Below are positions 25,322-35,800 of a stretch of 64,000 nt of DNA, piece after piece (the stretch's first letter is position 1; every line of letters starts with the position of its first letter). The stretch is from positions 1,908,486 through 1,972,485 of the forward strand of contig NZ_JH993797.1 in NCBI RefSeq assembly GCF_000316115.1, read 5' to 3'. The position numbers and the translations under genes are program-made. Under the pieces are notes generated by a model. That model saw only the letters and a program-made list of their open reading frames with translations, searched no databases and was not told the DNA's origin. The stretch is from Leptolyngbya sp. PCC 7375. Its GTDB lineage: Bacteria; Cyanobacteriota; Cyanobacteriia; Phormidesmidales; Phormidesmidaceae.

Positions 25322-25419
25322 CTTAGCCAGTGACTGCGCGACTTTACAGCAGGCATTAGTGGATAGTTTGGATAGCTAATCGTAGGTATCACTTATCCCT
25401 AAACAAATATCATTGAAAT

Positions 25420-25911
25420 TTAGTCGGCTTGGGTCATAGGCAACTTATAGAGTAAGTTAGCTAAAATTCCTTGAATACTTTCATGGGAATAGACAGCTTC
25501 TGAATGCGCCTTTAAACCTGGTTTCTGAAAAGAAGGGCGCTCTCCATTTATCTGTCCCCACTCCACCGCCACTTGGCGAGAAAACTCATATAGTATCTGG
25601 GGCTGCTCAACAATATCAGTCACAATTACTTGTAGTGCCACCAGCGGAGTGTCTAAGTATTTACCCACTCTCACATCGGTTTTAATCCAACGCTGCAAAC
25701 AAGGCTGTAAGGCTCCGTCTGGATCGTTTAAGCATTGTTCAATACATTCATTAATGGCCGCTAGCGCTCGTAGGGGGCGAGGTACCATCGCCTGGCTGCC
25801 CTTTAGAAACGAGCCTCCCTCGCGACCAATGGCTTCACCTAGACTAAATTTACGCTCTGCTCGAATTTCGCGTTGTAAGCCTGGAGGTAAGGGGTTTTCA
25901 GAAGCAGTCAT
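25420..25911 (-). CDS. Conserved hypothetical protein (163 aa)
   Basis: A soluble protein of about 163 residues with no signal peptide or membrane helix. It contains PRPLRALAAINECIEQCLNDPDGALQPCLQRWIKTDVRVGKYLDTPLVAL and a mostly helical C-terminus. I do not recognise a family. Codon use and the absence of low-complexity sequence suggest a genuine gene. It is divergent from the TrkA gene, about 100 bp away. Confidence 0.6.
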   Translation of the reverse strand: MTASENPLPPGLQREIRAERKFSLGEAIGREGGSFLKGSQAMVPRPLRALAAINECIEQCLNDPDGALQPCLQRWIKTDVRVGKYLDTPLVALQVIVTDIVEQPQILYEFSRQVAVEWGQINGERPSFQKPGLKAHSEAVYSHESIQGILANLLYKLPMTQAD

Positions 25912-26012
25912 CAGACCAGCACTAGGATATCTAAAATCACCGTATCAGAATCACGCTAGTATCCTCACGGTGGTTCATAATAACGGAACCTTATACGCAT
26001 CTTGCTTAGTTC

Positions 26013-28133
26013 ATGGTCGGTGATAACGGCGATCTCAGCCCCAGAACCTACATCCCCGATTTGTCGCCTTCGGCAGACGTCCACAAAGATCACTTTATTG
26101 TGTGTGGCCTGGGCAGCTTAGGTCAGCAGATTATTCTTAATTTGACCAAGTTTAGTTTTGATTCCTTTGAGGTCCAAATCGCCGGCATTGATCGGGCTCC
26201 GGTAACAGAGTGGGAGGTGGAGAACCTACCGGATATGCTCAGCCAGGCACCGATTGTGGGAGACTGTCGCCGCGACCATGTGCTACAGGAAGCTGGCATT
26301 GAGCAATGCCGTGCCATTTTAATTGCCACGAGCGATGAAAGCACCAACGTACAAACAGCGATCGCAGTACGACGATTAAATCCCCAAGTCCACATTATTG
26401 TGCGTTCGTCCCGCCAGGGCCTCAATCAGTTACTCAATCGTCAGCTGGGTCGGTTAGTTGCCTTGGATGCGACGGAACTGCCAGCCATGACTTTTGCCCT
26501 GGCTGGGTTAGAAGATAATACCCTCAGTGTCTTTAATATTGATACGTTTCAGTTTCGGGTGGTGGAGCGGCAGATTACTGCTAGGGACTCACAATATTGC
26601 AATATGCCAGTGCATCGGCTCCATCGCCAGCAAGTGCGACTGCTAAATTTAAAGCCCTTTAGCAATCCCCATCAGCCCATTGGTTGGGCAACCACGGCAT
26701 CATCCATGTTTCATCGTTGGCAGCCCCATGTACGAGTACAGGCTGGCGACCAGGTTGCGTATGTGGAGGTAAAAACCCTCACCCACAGCCAGATTGAGCA
26801 TATGCCTAAACGGTCAGGGCCATGGTCAAAGTTACGCCAGGGCATTGGGGATGTGATCGATGGTGAATGGCGGAGGCGACTGTGGGGGTTTTGGCGCAGT
26901 ACCGATCAACAATCGTTGCGTCGAGTGGTTGCGATCGCACTTACCACCGCCCTAGTTCTCTGGACTACGGGCACCTTGCTGCTGTATTTCAACATTCCCA
27001 CCATCAGCTTTACCAAAGCCATTGTCTTAGGAGCCATTCTTATTCTCGGTGGCTATGGTGATGTCTTCGGCGGCTTTGAAGACAGCGGAGCCCAAGGCTG
27101 GGTACTACTGACCTGTCTGCTCATTGCCACAGTCAGTTTATTGATGGTGATCGGTGTTTTGGGTTTATTGGCAGACCAGCTACTCAGTTCTCGCTTTGAA
27201 TTTCTACAGCGTCGCCCCAAAGTGCCTAAGAAAAACCATGTCATTGTGGTCGGGCTGGGGCGGGTGGGTAAACGAGTGGTCCGCATTTTGCAGGATCTAC
27301 GCCAGCCTCTAGTGGCCATCACCCATCATTTAGACAGCCCGGCTTTGCGTAATCAAATTCCCCTACTAGAGGGACCCATGCTGCAACAACTGCAAGAGGC
27401 CCATCTGTCCACAGCCCGGAGCGTCATCGCGGTCACTGATGATCCGGTCCTCAACCTTGAGGTGGCACTACTGGCAGCAGAAGCTCTAGAAAATGAAAAA
27501 CGACCGTTTACACCGGTCATTCGCACCCTGAGCCAGTTATTTAGCGACAACATTAAAGCGTTTTTACCCCAGGCCCGTTCGTTTTCAGTCTATGCCCTAT
27601 CGGCAGAAGCCTTTGCCGGGGCTGCCTTTGGAGAAAATATTTTAGGTCTGTTTAGGCTTAATCAACAGACGATTCTGATTACGGAATATGCCATCGAGTA
27701 TGGCGATACCCTCAATGGCAAACCCTTGGCAGAAATTGCCTATGGCTATGGTGTTGTTCCGATCTTGTTGCGTCAGCGTCAGCCTAGTAAACAGTATCAA
27801 GACTATCCAATGCCCTCGGATGATTTACGAGTGCATCTCGGGGATAAGCTGTATGTACTCTCATCCATCAATGGGTTACGCCGTATTGAACGAGGAGAAA
27901 TGACCCCCCCCCGTCAGTGGCTATTAGAGGTAGAGACTCCCCTAAATCCCACCATGCTGTCAGAAGCCGGTAGCCTGCTAGCTAAGCTATCCAATGTGCA
28001 GCTAGACAAGTGTCGCCAACTGATGAAAACTCTCCCCAATACGCTACAGCTGTCCCTTTATGATTACCAGGCCCATCGCCTGATGCAAGAACTAAAACGA
28101 TGTGTTCCCATTCGCCTCTCTCCCCTCAAGTAG
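26013..28133 (+). CDS. Ion-channel-like protein with two TrkA-N/RCK domains
   Basis: 706 residues. The N-terminal Rossmann domain (about 28-170: FIVCGLGSLGQQI, GDCRRDHVLQEAGIEQCRAILIATSDE) is followed by a TrkA-C-like region. A membrane module of two or three helices follows (about 303-385) with a pore-loop-like ILGGYGDVFGG (G346-D350), comparable to the TVGYGD potassium filter. Then comes a second TrkA-N domain (IVVGLGRVGKRVVRILQDL...) and its C-terminal part. It probably gates K+ or another cation in response to nucleotides. The layout, RCK-pore-RCK, and the G-G-Y-G-D filter are unusual. It is a single gene bordered downstream by an IS remnant. Confidence 0.82.
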   Translation: MVGDNGDLSPRTYIPDLSPSADVHKDHFIVCGLGSLGQQIILNLTKFSFDSFEVQIAGIDRAPVTEWEVENLPDMLSQAPIVGDCRRDHVLQEAGIEQCRAILIATSDESTNVQTAIAVRRLNPQVHIIVRSSRQGLNQLLNRQLGRLVALDATELPAMTFALAGLEDNTLSVFNIDTFQFRVVERQITARDSQYCNMPVHRLHRQQVRLLNLKPFSNPHQPIGWATTASSMFHRWQPHVRVQAGDQVAYVEVKTLTHSQIEHMPKRSGPWSKLRQGIGDVIDGEWRRRLWGFWRSTDQQSLRRVVAIALTTALVLWTTGTLLLYFNIPTISFTKAIVLGAILILGGYGDVFGGFEDSGAQGWVLLTCLLIATVSLLMVIGVLGLLADQLLSSRFEFLQRRPKVPKKNHVIVVGLGRVGKRVVRILQDLRQPLVAITHHLDSPALRNQIPLLEGPMLQQLQEAHLSTARSVIAVTDDPVLNLEVALLAAEALENEKRPFTPVIRTLSQLFSDNIKAFLPQARSFSVYALSAEAFAGAAFGENILGLFRLNQQTILITEYAIEYGDTLNGKPLAEIAYGYGVVPILLRQRQPSKQYQDYPMPSDDLRVHLGDKLYVLSSINGLRRIERGEMTPPRQWLLEVETPLNPTMLSEAGSLLAKLSNVQLDKCRQLMKTLPNTLQLSLYDYQAHRLMQELKRCVPIRLSPLK

Positions 28134-28154
28134 GAGATATTGATTAAGGTTAAT

Positions 28155-28355
28155 AGGAGAGTGTCTGAATTTTGTGTAAACGCTGTTTATTTAGAGAGAA
28201 AAGCGTTCTGGGAACAGGATAGCAAAATGTGACAAAGCAGCTCGCCAATTTTTAATCGAAGACACGATTGGGTTCTTTTTTCTTACGGGCCATGGGGCGA
28301 TCTCCTGATGTTCATGGATGATAGATCGCTTACACAAAAATCAATACACTCTCCT
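28155..28355. mobile_element. 201-bp MITE-like deletion derivative of an IS256/Mutator-type element
   Basis: Bounded by imperfect 25-26 bp inverted repeats: AGGAGAGTGTCTGAATTTTG... at 28155-28179 and the complement of AGGAGAGTGTATTGATTTTT... at 28330-28355. Inside is only the first 13 codons of a frame (next entry). No matching target duplication was seen. The right end stops 3 bases from the stop codon of the TIR-WD40 gene. Confidence 0.7.
28252..28293 (-). pseudogene. 13-codon 5' remnant of a transposase gene
   Basis: ATG at 28291-28293 with AGGAG 8 bases upstream starts MARKKKEPNRVFD and then a stop. The perfect ribosome site, the MAR(K)3 start and the placement just inside an IS256-like inverted repeat indicate the start of a Mutator-type transposase whose remaining part has been deleted. 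It is too short to be functional as a transposase. Confidence 0.45.
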
Positions 28356-28358
28356 GAT

Positions 28359-31300
28359 CTACGATGCCTGACGACAGTACTTCTGAATCTCTTCAGGAGC
28401 CTCGTCATGGGTCTCTAAATAGCCCTCTAGCCAATTACAGCTTTGGTTCAGCATTTTATCCAACAGCTGGGTTTTACCTCCACTGATATCTAAATCTAAA
28501 TCCCACAACAATAATCGATCATCTTCTCCTACAGTGGCGATTAGCGTTTTATCTCGACTCATGCTCAGGTTGGTTACCCGATCTTGATGTCCTCGCAGAG
28601 TGGTCACCAATTCCCCGCTAGATAACGACCATAGCTTTACCGTATGGTCATAGCTACCGGTGGCAATCAAGTCGTTCTGTTCATCATGGCTAAATTGAAT
28701 CGATACAACGCCATCTTTGTGCCCTTCCAGGGTGTTGAGCAATTTTCCATCTGTGCTCCAAAGCTTTGCCGTACCATCCGCACTGGCGGTAGCGATAGTT
28801 TTACCATCGGGACTATAGGCGACTTTATGAACCCATCCCTTATGTCCTTCTATGCGCCTGGGCACCTGTCCCTCAAACCTATCTGTGGCATTAATTTTGT
28901 TGTCGGGATCATAAATGATTTCGTAGACTTTGCCATTGTCCGCATTCTCTCCCAATTTTCCATCCAGGTTCCACAGGTTGACAAAGTGTGCCCAGCCAGA
29001 GGTGGCCAGGTTTTTATTGTCGTCACTAAAGGCGATGCTCAATACATCCTTGGGAAAATCAACAATCTTGGTGACCAAGGTGCCGTCCCGTCGCCAAATA
29101 TATACCGAACGATCCGCCGCTCCTGTGGCAATAAACTGACCATCGGGGCTAAAGGTGACCGCATAAACAGGTCCTTTGTGTCCTTCTAAAGTGGTTAGTA
29201 ATTTACCATTGCGGTCCCACAGCTTAGCGGTGTAGTCTGAGCTCGCCGATGCCAGAATTTCTCCGTCTGGACTGTAGCTTAACTCCCAAATTACGGAGTC
29301 ATGGCCAGACAAGGTCTTGATTGGCTCACCTTTGCGGTTCCATAATCGAATATTATTGTCAGCCCCCGCCGATGCAATCACTTGATCATCAGGGGAAAAG
29401 ACAACGCTGTAGACATTGGCCTGGTGATCCCGTAGGGAGGTAATCAGGGGTCTGTCTAATTCCCATAGGCGAATGGTGCGATCGCCACCGGCTGACACTA
29501 GCAAGCCATCCTCATTAAAATGGACTCTGTGGATCTGAGCACTGTGGCCAAATACGGTGGCAACCGGCTCCCCAGCCAACGTCCAAGTTCTAACCGTTTT
29601 ATCCCAGCTGCCAGAGGCTAGAAACTTTCCATCCGGGCTAAAGCTCACATCGTATACCAGGGCATTGTGACCCCGGATTTCTCGAATGGGTTGTCCGGTT
29701 GCACTCCACAGACGGATGGTTTCATCCCAACTGGCTGATGCCAGGGTCTGACTATCCGGGCTAAAGGCCAGTCCTTTCACTTCAGCATTATGGCCCCGCA
29801 AGGTTTTAAGTGGTTTACCATCGGGGGTATACAGACGAATGCTACGGTCATCTGCCCCTGATGCGAGTAATTTGCCATCGGGGCTAAACTTAACTACCCG
29901 AACCGCTGCGATGTGCTGGGTGAGCTCTTTAAGGGGCATACCGTCTTGTTGCCAAAGCCGGACACTTTTATCTTCACTGGCCGATGCTAATGTGCGTCCA
30001 TCGGTTGCAAATGCCACGGATGTGATCGGTCCAGTATGGCCTTCCAGAGTGGTTAACAACTCATTTTGTGCGCCTAGTTGTCGAATCTGAATCTGGCTAT
30101 TTTCTAGACCAATGGCCAATCGTTCTCCATCGGGGCTAAAGGCCACACTTAGCACCTGGGTATTATCCACTTTAATTTCTGCTAACTGATTGCCATTGAT
30201 GCCCCAAACACGAGCGGTGCCATCGGCACTGGCGGAGGCAATCATTTGACCATCGTTGCTAACGGCGGTATCCCAGATGATGCCATCGTGGCCCTCTAAA
30301 CGATTACGTTCCTGCACCCAAAAGACAGCTTGCTGCAGCGTGGTGACTACCAGGGCGCTATCGGAGTTCGTTCGTTCATTATTTTTAATGGCAATGCCCG
30401 CCAGTGTCGCCTCTAGAAGTGCCTCAAAGGGCTGATGGGAAGCGAACAGGGCTAATGAGGTTTCGGTCTGGGCCAATACCGTTTTGTCTTCAGCTATTGT
30501 TTGTTGTGCTTCGGCTCGCGCTCGCTGTGCCAGGGCTTCTTGCTGGTTTCTTTTAGCTTCTAGTCTTGATTGATTGGCGATTATACCGAGTGCGATCGCA
30601 ACCAATGAAATCACACTAATCAATCCCATACCAATTCGCTGTAACCGAATTGCAGAGCGCTGTCGACGAATTTCTTCCGAGGCCGATGCGGTGACAAAAT
30701 CTTGTTGCAGCCGGGTGGGTTGAGGGGTTTTCCCTTCCGCTTCCAACAACCAGGTTTCAGTTTCTCGACGAGCTTTACCTCGCAGTAAAAGACTTTCATC
30801 ACGATCCTGTTGATCCCATTCCAGAGCTTGCACTAACAAGCGAGTATGAAAGCGCGTATAGGCTGGATCAGTTTCTAATGCCCGCAGCAGTGTACTCAGG
30901 TTTGTTTTAAAATCTTTCTTTTTACTGTGGAAATCAATCCACTGTACAGCTTCCAGGGCAGGATGCAGCTCCTTGGTATTGACACGCTCATGTAGCACCG
31001 TCAACATACGTTTATTTAAACTCTGGGCATAATCGACTTCATCAGCACAGTAGGGAGACTGAATCGAACGAGGAGAAATAATAAACAGAAAGTGATCGGC
31101 ACCCTCAATGCCATTGAAAATCTCTTCTTTATAGTTAGCAGCACCAGCAACAATACTCTCTTGATCAAACCAGGTGGTTTTACCATGGACCTGAAGCTCT
31201 TCATTTAGCCCACGGGCAAAGTCAGCATCTGCTCTGGAGTAAGAAATAAAGACATCAATGGATTGGTTGGGGGGTTGCTGTAAACTCTCTTTAATAAACT

Positions 31301-32591
31301 CTTCTTGCAGCGGTAGTCGTCCTTGCTGGCCATGTTTACGGGCGACCTTGAGCCAGGCCTCTGCATGGCGTAAGTTATGGTTTCGCAGTAATAAGCTTTT
31401 ATTCTGCTCATTACGCTGCCACTTAAGGGCCTTTACCAGTAGCTGTTTGTGCTGCTGATAATAGTCACCATCCTCCTGCAACAGCTTGACCAGCTTAGCG
31501 ATATCTTTCCCATAAGCACTGCCGTCAGCATCATTTTTATTGACAAAATTAATAAATTGAAGCGCCCGCAAATCGTCAGCCATCAGGTCTAGATCAACCG
31601 GACGCATCAATAGCGGCATAATTTTCTTATTTAATTTTCGGGCATAGTCCAGTTCTTGCTGACAATATTTGGACTCAAGGGACTTGGGAGACATCAGATA
31701 GACCATGTAACTGGCCTCTTCAATGCCTTTATTAATTTCCGTCTGGAAGTCACCCCCTACTCGAATATCAGTGCGGTTAATCCAGGTGGTAAACCCTTCT
31801 CGCATTAAGGCCAACCGTAGTCTATCCATTAACTCCCGATCTTTCTCAGAATAGGAGAGGAAAACATCGGTCATTAGACCGTTCGCATTTTTGATGCTTT
31901 CCGTAATAAATTCACAGTGCAGCGCTGTGGGTTCGCAGGGGGCCTGTTGTTCTGCGTTGAATTTTTGCCTGAGCCAACGTTCGGCCTGCTGGCGGTTTTG
32001 CCCAATTAATAGGTATTGTGACTGTTTTTGATGGCGCTGCCAGGCTAAGGCTTGAGCCAGCAATGTAGTATGTTGGTGCACATAGTCCTGCTGTCGTTCA
32101 AAAATATCGAGCAGGCCCTGGAACGATGCTTGAAAATCATCAATGCCTTCTCGGAAATATACCCAGTTAATTTTGCTGATAATTGGGTGCATGTTAGGGA
32201 AGCTAGAGTGCAGTCCCTTTGTCTGGTAGTCTTGCCAATCGGCCTCTGTACCATGGGGATGGCGCAACTGCCAGGTATCGCGATCAATGCTTTCCACATG
32301 GAGTAGGGGAATGATGCGCTTCCCCAACCGCAGCGCGTGCTCAACTTCTAGACGGCAGTAAGGTGAATTGACCGAATGGGGGGCAATTACAAATAGAAAG
32401 TTTTGGCTGCGCTCAATGCCATCGTCAATCTGATTTTGATAGTCCACTCCCAATGGAATGTCGTCAAAATCAAACCAGACTTCTAGCCCCTGCTGTACGA
32501 GACAGTGATTTAACTTGCTTGCAAATGTTTTGCTATCGGCTCTGCCATAGGAGATAAATGCATCCTGTAAAGCAAATGTAGCTGATGACAT
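28359..32591 (-). CDS. Triple-TIR, WD40-repeat membrane protein
   Basis: 1410 residues. Three TIR domains (about 8-150, 240-370, 443-570) start DAFISYGRADS, DVFLSYSEKD and DVFISYSRAD. Each keeps the Glu expected for NADase activity in a YC..E context (E82, E313, E518). Each is followed by the helical module (HTxLLVxALxWxR...LLRG...A.xWL). One transmembrane helix lies at about 653-672, then a coiled region. From about 765 there are 14 WD40 repeats, enough for two seven-blade propellers. TIR domains cleave NAD+ in bacterial immunity and may also act as scaffolds. Last gene of the minus-strand TIR/CHAT run. Confidence 0.93.
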   Translation of the reverse strand: MSSATFALQDAFISYGRADSKTFASKLNHCLVQQGLEVWFDFDDIPLGVDYQNQIDDGIERSQNFLFVIAPHSVNSPYCRLEVEHALRLGKRIIPLLHVESIDRDTWQLRHPHGTEADWQDYQTKGLHSSFPNMHPIISKINWVYFREGIDDFQASFQGLLDIFERQQDYVHQHTTLLAQALAWQRHQKQSQYLLIGQNRQQAERWLRQKFNAEQQAPCEPTALHCEFITESIKNANGLMTDVFLSYSEKDRELMDRLRLALMREGFTTWINRTDIRVGGDFQTEINKGIEEASYMVYLMSPKSLESKYCQQELDYARKLNKKIMPLLMRPVDLDLMADDLRALQFINFVNKNDADGSAYGKDIAKLVKLLQEDGDYYQQHKQLLVKALKWQRNEQNKSLLLRNHNLRHAEAWLKVARKHGQQGRLPLQEEFIKESLQQPPNQSIDVFISYSRADADFARGLNEELQVHGKTTWFDQESIVAGAANYKEEIFNGIEGADHFLFIISPRSIQSPYCADEVDYAQSLNKRMLTVLHERVNTKELHPALEAVQWIDFHSKKKDFKTNLSTLLRALETDPAYTRFHTRLLVQALEWDQQDRDESLLLRGKARRETETWLLEAEGKTPQPTRLQQDFVTASASEEIRRQRSAIRLQRIGMGLISVISLVAIALGIIANQSRLEAKRNQQEALAQRARAEAQQTIAEDKTVLAQTETSLALFASHQPFEALLEATLAGIAIKNNERTNSDSALVVTTLQQAVFWVQERNRLEGHDGIIWDTAVSNDGQMIASASADGTARVWGINGNQLAEIKVDNTQVLSVAFSPDGERLAIGLENSQIQIRQLGAQNELLTTLEGHTGPITSVAFATDGRTLASASEDKSVRLWQQDGMPLKELTQHIAAVRVVKFSPDGKLLASGADDRSIRLYTPDGKPLKTLRGHNAEVKGLAFSPDSQTLASASWDETIRLWSATGQPIREIRGHNALVYDVSFSPDGKFLASGSWDKTVRTWTLAGEPVATVFGHSAQIHRVHFNEDGLLVSAGGDRTIRLWELDRPLITSLRDHQANVYSVVFSPDDQVIASAGADNNIRLWNRKGEPIKTLSGHDSVIWELSYSPDGEILASASSDYTAKLWDRNGKLLTTLEGHKGPVYAVTFSPDGQFIATGAADRSVYIWRRDGTLVTKIVDFPKDVLSIAFSDDNKNLATSGWAHFVNLWNLDGKLGENADNGKVYEIIYDPDNKINATDRFEGQVPRRIEGHKGWVHKVAYSPDGKTIATASADGTAKLWSTDGKLLNTLEGHKDGVVSIQFSHDEQNDLIATGSYDHTVKLWSLSSGELVTTLRGHQDRVTNLSMSRDKTLIATVGEDDRLLLWDLDLDISGGKTQLLDKMLNQSCNWLEGYLETHDEAPEEIQKYCRQAS

Positions 32592-32833
32592 GGAATTTCA
32601 AGAATTATTCAAGATTTCACCCAATCAGCAACAGGTGGTAGATGTGCTGATGCGCCATGACCGTATATTGTCTATACGCAGGTGCTGTTTTTTACATTAA
32701 TAGCTTGTTTACAAGTAAATGAAACCCTGTTTGGCGAATCTCTAAGGTGAATTAACACATATAAAGAAAAGCCTTGATCGTATACCTGTACTTACTATAT
32801 GTGGGCTCAGACCCCTTGTATACCCACAATGCT

Positions 32834-35800
32834 TTACCAGGGGCTCCCGACCAGACTAAATGCAGCCCAATAGTAAGGGTGGCTAAAGTCCTGCTGACCT
32901 TCAATCACTAGCTCAACGGGGAGTTTTTGGGCCTCACCCAAGCCCTTGAGCTGATCACCATCCACAAAAATATCACCACGGATCATGGCTAGCTGTGCCT
33001 GGCGTAGGGCATCTGCCTTAATGATGGGCTGGCTGTCTTGCAACTGCCGATAAAATTCAATCATCAGGGCTGCTGAAGCCTCATCACTCACATTCCACAA
33101 ACTGGCAATGGAAGTTTTAGCACCGGCCAGTACCGCAAAACCGGCAAACCCAAGCTCAGCAGAACGATTGCCTAAAGCTGTTTGACAGGCACTCAGGGTA
33201 AGCAGTTCCACCGGGGGCTGATTGAGGCCCAGGGTACGTATCTGGTCTAAACTCAGCCGTTCGTTGTAAAGGTAAAGATAGGACTTGGATAAGTCTCCTA
33301 CATTAAATTCGCCATGGGTGGCTAGGTGAATAATGCCATAGGGACTTTGCTGGCGTTCCCCCTTCAGCTGGTTGATGCTAAAGGCACTACCTTCTAAGAC
33401 CTTACTGGTCCATTCAGATGCGATCGCATCTAACTCCACAGGTACCCCTGGCAAAGCAGCTTGATCGACAAACGTAGACGTTCCAGCTATCAGCGCACTG
33501 ACATTACTAATATCCTGATAGGTCAAGTCCGTCAGGCTCAGACTCGGCATCAGCCCAATGTTGTAATTTTGGATAATGAAATTTTCACCATCATGCAGGG
33601 TAGCTAATGGCAAGGAGCGCAGTCCTGCATCGGTCACAAAACTGATAGTGTCAATATTTTGTGCCTCTAGGTGAGTTTGAATAGGCGCAATCAGCCATTG
33701 GTAAAGTTGCTGGGCAGACCTGAGATAGCTAGTATCCCTTCGACCAGCACGGGTCGGTATGGACACTTGACGGCGCAAGCGCTGGGCCATCGTCAGAATC
33801 TCCTGACGTGTAACATCCAGGGAAATAAACACTGGGTCTCCCTCTGCAGTAATCAAAAACAGTTCCAGGGGAGCCGATGGATCGGGAATAGTGAGGACGT
33901 TGCCCGCTTCATCAGTCTCTCCATCCAGACCAAAAACGGCATAAATCAACGCCGGTCTCTGGCCAGTTTGCTGTTGTATTGTCAACAGCTGACGTTGAGC
34001 ATTGACCAACTCTACTGTTTCTGTCGACGGCTCTAACCCCAGTTGCAGGTAGTCATTAAACTCAGAGGTGAGGCGGTCTTCAAGTTGTGAAAATCGTTGC
34101 TCCACTGTGGAGGTGCCAGATTGCCTCAAAGCTACTGGTAAAGGATTGGAACGCACATCCTTATCCACCAGTGGGTCAGTAACATTATCTGGTTCTTCCG
34201 GCTCTTCTGGCGGCGGCGGTGGCGGCGGTGGCGGTGACGGCGCAATTTCTGTCAGAATTTTAATATTGCCAATGTCCTCACCTCCATCAAATGGTTCCTC
34301 TATCACCACATCAGAGAGAGTCAACGTTCCTGTCGTAATATCGCCTTCAGTACCATTGACTGCGCTACCACCACCAATAATAAAGGGGGTTTCCGTACTA
34401 CCGCCATTATGGGAAATGGTAATATTGCCATTAATGTTGCCACCCTCTGTCAAAATTGTGGTGGACGAAGGCAACAAAACTCCGATACCTCGAACAAAGC
34501 CGTCAAATGATTCGATATTGACCTCTCCACCTTCGGCAGTAGCACTGCTAGCATCAATCGAACTAAAAACAATATCGCTGTCCGCAATCAGGTCAACACT
34601 GCCTGCTATTTCAGCCTCTTCGGCATTTAACGTGCTGGTATCAATCTCACCAACTTCGATAGATGTTTGTGATTCAATAAAAATGTCACCACCGGCACTA
34701 CTAGCACTCGTGACAATGTTGTTTATATTAACAGCACCATCAGCTTGAATCGTTATATCTCCCCCTCCTAGAGGCGATGTCAGGAATTCTACCGATTCAG
34801 TTAACCGAGCCTGTGCTGTTTGAATCGGTGTAGATATGGTGACGGAGCCTTCCGAAGCTTGGATATCCACATCTCCAGACGATGTAATGAGATTCCCCGT
34901 GACATTAATATCACCTTGAAACGATTCAATAATCAGTGTCCCATCACCAATACTGATATCACCGTCAACCGTAATCTGTTCATTAGCCTGAAGAGTGAGA
35001 TCTAAATCATTGGGGTCAGGCACTTCAAAAGTCTCGGGTTGTTCATCAGGACCAATGCGGATCTCAGGTCTAGTCGCTTGACTATCGGTAATATCAGCTA
35101 AAATTTGGATCTCACCTTCAGCGACTAAACTTAAGCTGCTATCAGCATCAGCATTGTCATAATCCAGAGGCACTTCCAAAATAATGTTGCCTTCCCCTGG
35201 TGTATCACCGGTAGTGCGGACTTCAATATTTCCCCCCTCGGCAAGAGCGCTTTCAATCAGCTCTACACCTAATGTGGCATCAGTGGTTAGAGCCCCAACG
35301 TCAAAGGGATTGGTAGGGCTGACGTTGGTCGCACCAGTCCCCTCTACAATGCGAATATTAGCCGGATCCAATAACCACAAGCCACCTGCACCATTCGCCG
35401 CCGTAATATCTGGTGTGGTGCGAATATCCAACAGGTTCAAACCACTGGTTTCAATAAAGCCGCCATCTCCGCCATTATTGCCACCACGAGCAAATAACTG
35501 GCCAGCTATCCGTAACAGGTTCGTGCCCCAAGCAACAATCTTTCCACCGTCACCATTGTCTCGCGCATCGGCCCTAACAACAGAAGTCTCATCAATAAAT
35601 GTGGTCGTTGCATTCGGAACACTGCCCTGACCTAACTGATCGCCACCAATGAGAACTGTGCCGCCACCCGTCTCTCCTGAAGCGTCCACAGAGGCATCCA
35701 CCAGCGCAATCTGCTGACCCAGAATCCCGACATTGCCGCCGTTATCTGCTTCTAGCTGGCCGCTGACAAGGGCTGTGCCCGCCTCCACAGGAGTCTGCAA

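Noticed and set aside
28644..29189. Plus-strand frame opposite the WD40 repeats
   Set aside because: It lies within the WD40 repeats of the minus-strand gene and mirrors their periodicity, so it is an antisense artefact.
34068..34748. Long plus-strand frame opposite the haemagglutinin-CHAT gene
   Set aside because: It is an antisense shadow of repetitive beta-helix and proline-rich coding sequence; composition is Ser/Pro-biased with no motif.
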